From assembly GCA_045545235.1 (NCBI GenBank), contig JAZQAN010000049.1, positions 1 through 15,097 on the forward strand: DNA of 15,097 nt, written 5' to 3'. Shown here piece after piece: positions 6,407 to 12,920 of the stretch. Under the pieces are notes generated by a model. It saw only the letters and a program-made list of their open reading frames with translations, had not been told where the DNA came from and ran no database searches. Source of the DNA: CAZNKU01 sp045545235 (GTDB lineage Bacteria; Bacillota; Clostridia; Monoglobales; Firm-18). Within the stretch, counting starts at the first letter, position 1. Every line of letters begins with the position of its first letter. The position numbers and the translations under genes are program-made.

Positions 6407-7720
6407 ATGGATAACAAATTAAGAGTTGGAATAATAAGCGATGTACATATTGGATTTGACGGACATAACGACCCCAAGTATTACGGACATCTGGGTAAAA
6501 TAGGTTATTATGGTGAAATGCAGAAGCAGTGGTGGAGATACACACTTTGTTGGTTTAAAAACCGTGGTGTGGATTTGATACTTGTTCCCGGGGATATGTC
6601 TAATGCCTGCGACTACGATGGTACTCATGGAGGCGGTACTGTACTTTCAAGAAAAGAAATCGGCGAATTAAAGGAGATTTTTGACGAAGTTTTTGCAGGC
6701 ACATCTACCGAGCTTATGTGCATTTACGGAAATCACGACAACAGAGTTCAGCTTCAGGAAAAATTAAATGGCGGCGACTGTGAACATTGGAAGGATGTAT
6801 TTGGAGAAGAATACAGTCCAATTGTAAAAAAAGAGGTTTGCGGATACACATTTATAGGTGCACATTGGGGTAAGGAAACACTTGCAGAGCCTTTTATTGA
6901 AAAAGCGTGCAGAGAAAATTCAGGTAAACCTGTTTTCTACATTCAGCACGACTTTCTTGATAATACAACTCCCGGTAGAAATAAAGAGGTTTCTGACCCT
7001 GCAAATTCGAGAGATTTTGAAAATCTTGTTATTTTTACAGGGCACACTCACACATCGCTTGTAAACGAATATGCAATATGGCAACCGGATGAAGAAGATG
7101 TGCCAAATTACATAACTATAAACTGTTCTACATTGAATTATGGTTATGTTTACGGAACACCTGTAAATGGTGATAATTTAAGAACAAAGCATGCTCTTTA
7201 TATGACAGTTTCAGGGGATGAAGTAAATCTTGAACGCTTAAGCTTCTGGACAGATGAAATGAGAGCACTTACTGAAGGAAGAAAGACTCAACAGGATTTT
7301 TCAGTATGCACAAAGTCATGCGGAGCAGACTGGCACTTTAAAATTGGTGAAAAAGTATATGATATAAAAAGCAGAAAGGCAGCATCAGTCCCTGCAGAGT
7401 TTGCAGAAACTGCATATATGGGAATAGATAAAAAAGACACATATGCTACCCTTTACTTCCCTGCTGCGCAGGTTAAGGATAATACACATTCATACCTTTT
7501 AGAAGCATATGATGCAGAAGGAAACAAGGTTGGAGAAAATTATGTGAATACTGAACATCACATAGATGGTACTTGTGAATATTACAGCGATTACTATTCC
7601 ATTGCAATAGGCGGACTAAAGCCTGAAACTGAATATGTTTTTAAAGTATATGCAAGAGATTGGTTTTTTAACAAAAGCAAAAATCCTCTTATTGTTAATG
7701 CAAAAACACTGAAGAGTTAA
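6407..7720 (+). CDS. Calcineurin-like metallophosphoesterase with Fn3-like tail
   Basis: A 437-residue enzyme of the calcineurin-like metallophosphoesterase superfamily, which hydrolyses phosphomono- or diesters with a two-metal centre. The metal-binding motifs appear in order: SDVHIG (Asp12, His14), PGDMS (Asp63), YGNHDN (Asn109, His110), YIQHDF (His181) and TGHTH (His213, His215). The core ends near residue 290. The last 90 residues or so include GLKPETEYVFKVYARDWF, typical of a fibronectin type III strand pattern, an accessory domain often found in extracellular or surface enzymes. However, no signal peptide is visible. The AAAGGA at 6391-6396 lies between ATG 6386 and ATG 6407, so 6407 is the start. 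Its substrate is unknown; the next genes suggest an envelope or glycan role. Confidence 0.85.
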   Translation: MDNKLRVGIISDVHIGFDGHNDPKYYGHLGKIGYYGEMQKQWWRYTLCWFKNRGVDLILVPGDMSNACDYDGTHGGGTVLSRKEIGELKEIFDEVFAGTSTELMCIYGNHDNRVQLQEKLNGGDCEHWKDVFGEEYSPIVKKEVCGYTFIGAHWGKETLAEPFIEKACRENSGKPVFYIQHDFLDNTTPGRNKEVSDPANSRDFENLVIFTGHTHTSLVNEYAIWQPDEEDVPNYITINCSTLNYGYVYGTPVNGDNLRTKHALYMTVSGDEVNLERLSFWTDEMRALTEGRKTQQDFSVCTKSCGADWHFKIGEKVYDIKSRKAASVPAEFAETAYMGIDKKDTYATLYFPAAQVKDNTHSYLLEAYDAEGNKVGENYVNTEHHIDGTCEYYSDYYSIAIGGLKPETEYVFKVYARDWFFNKSKNPLIVNAKTLKS

Positions 7721-7734
7721 GGTGAATTTCGGTG

Positions 7735-8415
7735 ATGAAGAAAAAGAAAGTATTAAAAATTTCTTTGATTTTGATTATATGCATTATTGTTGCCGGTGTG
7801 GCGGCAGTTTTTGGAATTAATGCCTATGTGAAGTTTGTTGGGGGCAAAAATATAATTTCAGTTGAAGATGCGAAAAAGCTTGAGGGAATTGACTGTATAG
7901 TTGTTCTCGGGTGTGGAGTTGATGTTAACGGAAAACCAAGCTGGATGCTAAAAGACAGACTTAAAATGGGAATTGATTTGTATAATCAGGATATTTCCGG
8001 TAAAATTATAATGAGTGGCGACCACGGAAAGAAATATTATGACGAAGTTAATGTAATGAAACAATTTGCAATTGATTCGAAAATTCCGTCAAATGACATC
8101 TTTATGGATCATGCAGGGTTTTCCACATACGAGAGTATGTACCGTGCAAAGGAAATATTTGAGGCGGATTCTGTTGTTATAGTTTCTCAAAAATATCATT
8201 TGTACCGTGCAATTTATATTGCTGAAAAGCTGGGTATTAAAGCTTATGGAGTAAATTCTGATTATAATAATATTTACGGTGGGGAAAAATACCGTGAAAT
8301 TAGGGAAATACTTGCAAGATTCAAGGATTTTTTCAAAACTGTATTTAAATCCGAACCAACATATCTGGGAGATGTTATTCCGGTAAGTGGTGACGGTAAT
8401 ATAACTAATGATTAA
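7735..8415 (+). CDS. SanA/YdcF-like membrane protein (DUF218)
   Basis: A protein of about 227 residues with a lysine-rich N-terminus and one membrane segment (residues about 8-30), followed by a DUF218 domain. The domain motifs match the SanA branch: IVVLGCGVDVNGKPSWMLKD, then MSGDHGKKYYDEVNVM, IFMDHAGFSTYESMYRA and VSQKYHLYRAIYIAEKLG. In enterobacteria SanA affects envelope permeability to vancomycin; the biochemical activity is not settled. The domain probably lies outside the membrane. AAGGTGA (7719-7725) overlaps the previous stop codon. ATG 7735 is preferred, but GTG 7732 directly before it is also possible. The 14-nt gap to the metallophosphoesterase indicates co-transcription. The vanY-like gene upstream supports an envelope function for the operon. 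Confidence 0.82.
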   Translation: MKKKKVLKISLILIICIIVAGVAAVFGINAYVKFVGGKNIISVEDAKKLEGIDCIVVLGCGVDVNGKPSWMLKDRLKMGIDLYNQDISGKIIMSGDHGKKYYDEVNVMKQFAIDSKIPSNDIFMDHAGFSTYESMYRAKEIFEADSVVIVSQKYHLYRAIYIAEKLGIKAYGVNSDYNNIYGGEKYREIREILARFKDFFKTVFKSEPTYLGDVIPVSGDGNITND

Positions 8416-8446
8416 TTTTTAAAATATACAAAAAGGGGCGATTTGA

Positions 8447-9790
8447 ATGAGTAGTTTAAAAGCAGGTTTTAGCAGAGTTAATATTAACCCACCTATGGGA
8501 ATTAACTTGAGAGGGTATTTTATTGTTCGTCTTGCGGATGGTATTCTTGACGATCTGGAAGTTAATGTATTGGCTTTGCAATGTGGTGATGTTAAAACTT
8601 TGCTTGTCAGCGCGGACCTATGTTCAATTGAAAATGATCTTAGTGCATTTTATAGAAAAAATATCAGCGAAGCAACAGGTGTTCCTGAAGAAAATATCAT
8701 TATTGCTGCAACGCATACTCACACGGCACCCAATGTTCTTAAGGAATCAGATGATGAACTTATAGTTTATTATACCGATTTTGTAGGCAAAAGAATGGTT
8801 GATGCAGCAAAGTTTGCACTTGATGACCTAAAGGGTGCAAAAATGGGCTACGGAATGGGGACAGCACCGAACATTGCTTTTATTCGTCGTTATGTTATGA
8901 AGGATGGCAGTGTTAAAACTAATCCCGGTGTTAATAATCCTGATATAGTTGGTCCTGTCGGAGAAACTGATGAAAGTGTAAATGTTATGAGATTTGACCG
9001 TGAGGGCGGAGATACTTTGGTTTTTGTGAATTTTGCAAATCATCCTGACGTTGTAGGTGGTTGCAAGGTTTCTGCAGACTGGCCGGGAATTTTAAGAAGC
9101 ACTGTTGAAAAAATACTTGATAACACAAAGTGCATTTTCTTTAACGGTGCACAGGGTGACGTAAACCACGTTAATGTTCATCCCACAGGCGGCTTTTTAA
9201 ACGATATGTTTATGGATTTTGACGATGTATCAAGAGGTTATGCTCACGCAAGGTATATAGCGCGTGTTGTAACAGGCGGTGTTTTACAGGCGTATGATAA
9301 GGTTAATTATGTTGATGTTAATTCTATTGTAAGTAAACAGAAATATATTTATATACCTTCCAATAAGGGAAAACCTGAAGATATGCCCGAGGCACATCGT
9401 ATTAATAATTTGTACCTTGAAGGCAGAACAGACGAGCTTCCTTACGAGGGCATGATGCGTACTACAATAGTTGCTGAAGCAAGAAGAATGGTGCTTTTGG
9501 AAAATGGACCTGATTCATTCGATATACCTCTTTCAGTGATGAAAATAGGACCTGTGGCACTTGTTGGTATTCCCGGCGAGCCATTTACAGGTATAGGAAG
9601 AGGGCTTAAGGCAACAGAAGGGTTTGATATGATTATTCCTTGTTGTCTTGCAAATGGTGGTATAGGATATTTCCCTATGCGTGATTCTTATGACGAAGGC
9701 GGTTATGAAGCACGTACATCTAAATTCAAAGCAGGTGTTGCTGAATTTATTATTGAAGAGGGACAAAAACTACTTACAAGTATTAAATAA
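8447..9790 (+). CDS. Neutral/alkaline ceramidase-like hydrolase
   Basis: A 447-residue protein resembling the N-terminal domain of neutral/alkaline non-lysosomal ceramidases, zinc amidases that cleave the N-acyl bond of ceramide. Family-like features are AGFSRVNINPP at the N-terminus, AATHTHTAPN (His90, His92), FANHPDVVGG near residue 197, and FNGAQGDVNHVN, which parallels the Q-x-x-GD block of the ceramidases. The catalytic serine motif of true ceramidases (GTSMNN-like) is not evident, and the usual C-terminal immunoglobulin-like domain is absent, as in many short bacterial relatives of unknown function. There is no signal peptide, so it acts in the cytoplasm. AAAAGGGG (8431-8438) supports ATG 8447. 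Since sphingolipids are not expected in Clostridia, the true substrate may be a different amide, an N-acylated sugar or a dietary lipid. That is inference. Confidence 0.72.
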   Translation: MSSLKAGFSRVNINPPMGINLRGYFIVRLADGILDDLEVNVLALQCGDVKTLLVSADLCSIENDLSAFYRKNISEATGVPEENIIIAATHTHTAPNVLKESDDELIVYYTDFVGKRMVDAAKFALDDLKGAKMGYGMGTAPNIAFIRRYVMKDGSVKTNPGVNNPDIVGPVGETDESVNVMRFDREGGDTLVFVNFANHPDVVGGCKVSADWPGILRSTVEKILDNTKCIFFNGAQGDVNHVNVHPTGGFLNDMFMDFDDVSRGYAHARYIARVVTGGVLQAYDKVNYVDVNSIVSKQKYIYIPSNKGKPEDMPEAHRINNLYLEGRTDELPYEGMMRTTIVAEARRMVLLENGPDSFDIPLSVMKIGPVALVGIPGEPFTGIGRGLKATEGFDMIIPCCLANGGIGYFPMRDSYDEGGYEARTSKFKAGVAEFIIEEGQKLLTSIK

Positions 9791-9828
9791 GCTGACAAAT
9801 TACATATATGCATATTGGAGGAATTTTA

Positions 9829-10245
9829 TTGAAAAAGAGTATTTTGTATTTATTGTTGGTTGTTTTGAGCATTTGCATTGCAGGGTGCGGTAAGGCAGGT
9901 AATGATGCGGATGTCTGGGCGCAGGCTATGTATACTGAGGATACGGAGCTTGGCAAAGGAGCAAAGACTGTTATCGTTGAAGTTGAGGCAGAAGATAAAA
10001 TTGTTGTATTTACTGTGCGTTCAGACAAAGAATTTCTTGGGGACGCCTTGCTTGAACATAAGCTTATTGATGGTGAACAGGGTGCATATGGACTTTATGT
10101 AAAAAAAGTAAATGGTATTATGGCAGATTATGATAAAAATCAATGCTACTGGGGTTTTTACAAAAACGGAGAAAGTATGAGTACCGGTGTTGACAGTGAA
10201 AAATTCAAAAACGGTGATGAATACAGGATTGTATACACCAAATAA
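9829..10245 (+). CDS. DUF4430-like lipoprotein
   Basis: A 138-residue lipoprotein. The hydrophobic leader ends in a lipobox, IAGC, followed by GKAG, so the mature protein would be tethered to the outside of the cell membrane. The mature part (EVEAEDKIVVFTVRSDKEFL, then LGDALLEHKLIDGEQG and YWGFYKNGES) resembles the DUF4430/transcobalamin-C-terminal-like domain, which is found in small-ligand-binding or surface proteins. The start is probably TTG 9829: GGAGG (9817-9821) lies 7 nt before it, whereas ATG 9808 is upstream of the ribosome binding site. It is the last gene of the operon, 38 nt after the ceramidase-like gene, and ends inside a strong terminator. It converges on thiT; DUF4430 proteins are often encoded near ECF vitamin transporters, but the two genes here are not co-transcribed. 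Confidence 0.8.
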   Translation: MKKSILYLLLVVLSICIAGCGKAGNDADVWAQAMYTEDTELGKGAKTVIVEVEAEDKIVVFTVRSDKEFLGDALLEHKLIDGEQGAYGLYVKKVNGIMADYDKNQCYWGFYKNGESMSTGVDSEKFKNGDEYRIVYTK

Positions 10246-10298
10246 ACAAATGGGGTGTAGTAAAATGAATTTCATTTTGCTACACCTCCGTTTTGTTT
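10244..10298. terminator. Bidirectional intrinsic terminator
   Basis: AAACAAA (10244-10250) and GGTGTAG plus AAAATGAA (10254-10269) mirror TTCATTTT plus CTACACC (10271-10286) and TTTGTTT (10292-10298). The stem is long, with a GC-rich middle and A-rich and T-rich ends on both sides, so it can work in either direction. It lies between the convergent lipoprotein gene and thiT and should end both transcripts. Confidence 0.85.
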
Positions 10299-10329
10299 AT
10301 AACTTAATTTTTTTGACAATAAGGGGATT

Positions 10330-10887
10330 TTACATATCTTTTTTTAATATTTTACTTTTAAAAATAATAGCAGTTACAATGGTTGAAATTATGATTTCAG
10401 GAATCATATATGTTCCATTATAAACAAGCGAATATGCAAGTACACTTTGACCTTCTTCAGCATAAACACCCCATATAAGTATGCCTGATATTATATGGCA
10501 CAGGTAACGTAGTGTTGTCACAATGAATGCACTTAACGGAATTGCAAAATATTTTTTGCCCATAAGTTTGTAAAATACCCCCGAAAGCCCAAGTACACCA
10601 AATGCAAAAATGTAGTCAAGCAATACAACAAGCACAAAATACCAAAGTGTTTGTGTAGGTGGTGGGTAAAAGCCGAACATCATTTGCAGTATTGCATAGG
10701 AAACAGCTGAACAAATACCCCATTTAGAGCCGAAAAGTATGCCTGTTGCTATAATAGGTACCATAGATGCAACAGTTACCGAGCCACCCTGAAGCCAGGG
10801 AGCAGGAATAAGTTTACTTATTAACATAAGTACGGTTGCAAGTGCTACCATAAGAGCACTTGTTGTTAATTTTTTAGTTGTGTTCAC
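10330..10887 (-). CDS. thiT: Thiamine ECF transporter S component ThiT
   Basis: A 185-residue integral membrane protein with about six membrane segments: the substrate-binding S component of an energy-coupling factor transporter for thiamine. Family motifs are LQGGSVTVASMVPI (residues 32-45) with a WGI further on. LLDYIFAF (89-96) gives Asp91 at the place of the ligand-binding acidic residue of Lactococcus ThiT. RYLCHIISGILIW (127-139) gives His131 and Trp139, and AYSLVYNGTYM gives Tyr152 and Asn157. These fit the known thiamine pocket. The start is GTG at 10887, preceded by AAAGGA with an 8-nt gap. The shared ECF module (EcfA, EcfA', EcfT) is not in the window and must be encoded elsewhere. 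A TPP riboswitch directly upstream confirms the substrate class. Confidence 0.93.
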   Translation of the reverse strand: MNTTKKLTTSALMVALATVLMLISKLIPAPWLQGGSVTVASMVPIIATGILFGSKWGICSAVSYAILQMMFGFYPPPTQTLWYFVLVVLLDYIFAFGVLGLSGVFYKLMGKKYFAIPLSAFIVTTLRYLCHIISGILIWGVYAEEGQSVLAYSLVYNGTYMIPEIIISTIVTAIIFKSKILKKDM

Positions 10888-10927
10888 TTTATCATTCCTT
10901 TCGTTTTTTAGAAAAGAATAATTCCAA

Positions 10928-10963
10928 CAAAAAAATCGAACCGTAGAAAAAGTCGGTTCGATT
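10928..10963 (-). terminator. Riboswitch-controlled intrinsic terminator of thiT
   Basis: On the minus strand ATCGAACCG (10962-10954) pairs with CGGTTCGAT (10943-10935) across a loop ACTTTTTCTA, followed by a run of T (10935-10929). It lies between the TPP aptamer and the thiT start codon. The aptamer's 3' segment CGTAGGGAAA (10992-10983, minus strand) can pair with TTTTTCTACG (10951-10942), which covers the loop and the start of the 3' arm, giving a 10-bp antiterminator with two G-U pairs. Confidence 0.88.
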
Positions 10964-10979
10964 ACAGAAATCTATACGA

Positions 10980-11071
10980 GTATTTCCCTACGTTGGCATT
11001 ATCCAAATCAGGTTACGGGTTAAAGCGGCAATACGCTTACTCTCAGCCTGCATGCGCAAGCTCCCCAAATT
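10980..11071 (-). promoter_or_regulatory. TPP riboswitch (THI-box aptamer)
   Basis: Read on the minus strand, all hallmarks are present in order: GGGGAGC, the GGCTGAGAGTAAGC block, ACCCGTAACCTGATTTGGA, then TAATGCCAACGTAGGGAAA. The helices can be drawn: AGCTTGC/GCAGGCT (P3-type arm, one G-T pair), AAGCG/CGCTT (P3a) and TTGG/CCAA (P4/P5 region); AUUU/AAAU can close P1. The aptamer binds thiamine pyrophosphate and, with the terminator downstream, should switch thiT off when thiamine is plentiful. Confidence 0.95.
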
Positions 11072-11079
11072 TTAAATTG

Positions 11080-11093
11080 TTGTTCCGGAACAA
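11080..11093. promoter_or_regulatory. Perfect 14-bp palindrome at the thiT start site
   Basis: TTGTTCCGGAACAA is a perfect palindrome. It begins 4 nt downstream of the thiT -10 box, so it spans the expected transcription start and the first dozen bases. In RNA it has no loop and would fold poorly, so a DNA-binding site for a dimeric regulator is the better reading. This would add transcriptional control on top of the riboswitch, but no regulator is identified. Confidence 0.4.
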
Positions 11094-11097
11094 AGTC

Positions 11098-11126
11098 ATT
11101 ATAATTGAAAAAAACAAATTTGTCAA
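11098..11126 (-). promoter_or_regulatory. Consensus sigma-A promoter of thiT
   Basis: On the minus strand a perfect TTGACA (11126-11121) and a perfect TATAAT (11103-11098) are separated by exactly 17 nt. Transcription would start near 11091, giving a leader of about 200 nt that carries the TPP aptamer and terminator. A full-strength promoter is typical of genes controlled mainly by transcription attenuation. Confidence 0.9.
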
Positions 11127-11165
11127 TACTGATTTTGTGTATAAACAGGTATTTTACTAAAAATC

Positions 11166-11194
11166 TTGATTATATTTATAATTTATGCTAAAAT
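11166..11194 (+). promoter_or_regulatory. Sigma-A promoter of the ferritin-VIT gene
   Basis: TTGATT (11166-11171) and TAAAAT (11189-11194) are separated by 17 nt, pointing away from the divergent thiT promoter. Transcription would start near 11201, about 40 nt ahead of the ATG at 11242. No iron-regulator box (Fur or DtxR type) is obvious by eye. Confidence 0.6.
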
Positions 11195-11241
11195 TTTATA
11201 GTGGTATTTTTTTCTGAAAAATTTGTGCAGAGGTGATTAAA

Positions 11242-12123
11242 ATGAAAAAAGAACTTTCTTTGAAAGCTTTGGAAATAATTAAAAAAATGCAACAAAATGA
11301 ACTTACAGAAAGCGTTATTTATAATGAAATTGCAAAATTTGCAAAGGGTGAAGAAAATAAAAATACACTAAAGCGTTTAAGTGATGAAGAAAAGGCTCAT
11401 TATGAAGTATGGAAAAAATATACCGGTATTGATATGAAGCCGCAAAAGGGCAAAATTTTAAAGTACAAGCTTATTGCACGTATTCTCGGTTTTACCTTTG
11501 CTGTTAAGCTTATGGAAAATGGAGAGGAGATTGCACAGAAGGAATATGCAATTCTCTCATCTGAAGTTGAAGAAAGTAAACACATAAGAGAACAGGAGGA
11601 AGAGCACGAAGCGGCTCTTCTTAATATGCTTGACGAAGAAAGTTTGCAGTACGTAGGCAGTATGGTGCTTGGGATGAATGATGCTTTGGTTGAACTTACC
11701 GGCTCTTTGGCAGGCTTTACATTTGCTATGCAAAACACCCGCCTTATTGCACTTTCGGGGCTTATTATGGGTATTTCTGCTACATTTTCTATGGCTTCAA
11801 GTGAATTTCTTGCGGCAAAGAGCGAAGGTAGAAACGACGCATTTAAGTCATGCTGTTATACGGGGATTGCGTACCTTATAACAGTTGCACTTTTAATTGC
11901 GCCATACCTTGTTTTCGGAAACTCGCAGTATATGACAGCATTGTTTTCAATGATAGCAGTTGTTATTCTTATTATAGCAGGTTTTACATATTACATTTCA
12001 GTAGCTAAAGGTGAAAAATTCAAACCGAGATTCTGGGAAATGACACTTATAAGCGTGGGAGTTGCCGTTGTTTCTTTCTTTGTAGGTATTCTTGCAAAGC
12101 ATTTCCTTGGTGTTGATTTGTAA
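11242..12123 (+). CDS. Ferritin-like/VIT1 fusion, membrane metal transporter
   Basis: A 293-residue fusion protein. Residues 1-135 form a ferritin/rubrerythrin-like helical domain with ExxH pairs at E50-H53, E111-H114 and E119-H122 that suit a di-iron site. Residues about 140-290 form a VIT1/CCC1-type membrane domain with five hydrophobic segments and the motif LGMNDALVELTGSLAGFTFA. Members of this group export iron or manganese, with the ferritin-like domain binding or oxidising iron at the membrane (compare MbfA). ATG 11242 follows AGAGGTG; the in-frame GTG at 11233 lies inside the ribosome binding site. The next gene, truA, starts 20 nt after its stop, so the two are co-transcribed. The transported metal is inferred from the family. 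Confidence 0.87.
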   Translation: MKKELSLKALEIIKKMQQNELTESVIYNEIAKFAKGEENKNTLKRLSDEEKAHYEVWKKYTGIDMKPQKGKILKYKLIARILGFTFAVKLMENGEEIAQKEYAILSSEVEESKHIREQEEEHEAALLNMLDEESLQYVGSMVLGMNDALVELTGSLAGFTFAMQNTRLIALSGLIMGISATFSMASSEFLAAKSEGRNDAFKSCCYTGIAYLITVALLIAPYLVFGNSQYMTALFSMIAVVILIIAGFTYYISVAKGEKFKPRFWEMTLISVGVAVVSFFVGILAKHFLGVDL

Positions 12124-12143
12124 AATGTATTTGAGGTTTATTT

Positions 12144-12878
12144 ATGAAAAATTATAAAATAACAGTTCAGTATGATGGAACAAAATACAATGGTTGGCAA
12201 CGTCAGGGCAATACGCCGAATACTATTCAGGAAAGGTTTGAAAATGTGTTGCAGCGTATGTGCGGACACACAGTTGAAATTTATGCTTCGGGTAGAACGG
12301 ATGCAGGTGTTCACGCAAGGGCACAGGTTGCCAATTTTAAATGCGATACGGATTTGTCTGATGAAGAAATAATGGCATATCTTAACCGTTATTTACCTTC
12401 TGATGTATGCGTAACTTCCATTGAAGAGGTGAATGAGCGGTTTCATAGCCGTCTTAATGCAGTTTCAAAAACTTATGAATATAGTCTGGCTGTAAAAAAA
12501 CCTGACGTTTTTATCAGAAAATACGTATATTCCGTGGATGATGTGCCTGACGTTGAAAAAATGCGTTGTGCGGCACAAAAACTTTTGGGTACTCACGATT
12601 TTAAGGGATTCAGTTCGGTTGGTAAAACAAAAAAATCTACCGTACGTACTATAAACAGTATTGATATTACAGAAAATGACGGACTTGTAAAAATTAAAAT
12701 AAACGGAAGTGGATTTTTATATAATATGGTGCGTATATTGTGCGGTTCATTATATGAAATCGGAACAGGCAAGCTTTCTGAAAATATAATAGATGATGTT
12801 TTTGAAAGCAATGACAGAAGCTTGGCGGGAATAACCTTGCCTGCTTGCGGCCTTGTTCTTCTGGAAGTGGATTATTAA
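12144..12878 (+). CDS. truA: tRNA pseudouridine(38-40) synthase TruA
   Basis: A 244-residue cytoplasmic enzyme that converts uridines 38, 39 and 40 of the tRNA anticodon arm to pseudouridine. It has the expected length and all family signatures: the N-terminal ITVQYDGTKYNGWQRQ, the catalytic ASGRTDAGVHA with Asp53, FHSRLNAVSKTYEY, HDFKGFSS, and the C-terminal GSGFLYNMVRILCG. The start at ATG 12144 is supported by TGAGGT about 7 nt upstream. It lies between the metal transporter and a MATE protein, with gaps of 20 and 42 nt. The housekeeping gene probably shares the upstream promoter; the neighbours are not functionally related to tRNA modification. Confidence 0.97.
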   Translation: MKNYKITVQYDGTKYNGWQRQGNTPNTIQERFENVLQRMCGHTVEIYASGRTDAGVHARAQVANFKCDTDLSDEEIMAYLNRYLPSDVCVTSIEEVNERFHSRLNAVSKTYEYSLAVKKPDVFIRKYVYSVDDVPDVEKMRCAAQKLLGTHDFKGFSSVGKTKKSTVRTINSIDITENDGLVKIKINGSGFLYNMVRILCGSLYEIGTGKLSENIIDDVFESNDRSLAGITLPACGLVLLEVDY

Positions 12879-12920
12879 TTTGATTTTGGTATATAATATT
12901 AACGGATAAGAGGTATGAAA

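Noticed and set aside
10187..10423. A plus-strand open frame running through the terminator into thiT
   Set aside because: It overlaps the end of the lipoprotein gene, the terminator hairpin and the antisense of thiT, and has no start signal.
12879..12920. Separate promoter for the MATE gene
   Set aside because: TATAAT is present at 12892-12897, but no acceptable -35 box lies 16 to 18 nt upstream, so co-transcription with truA is more likely.
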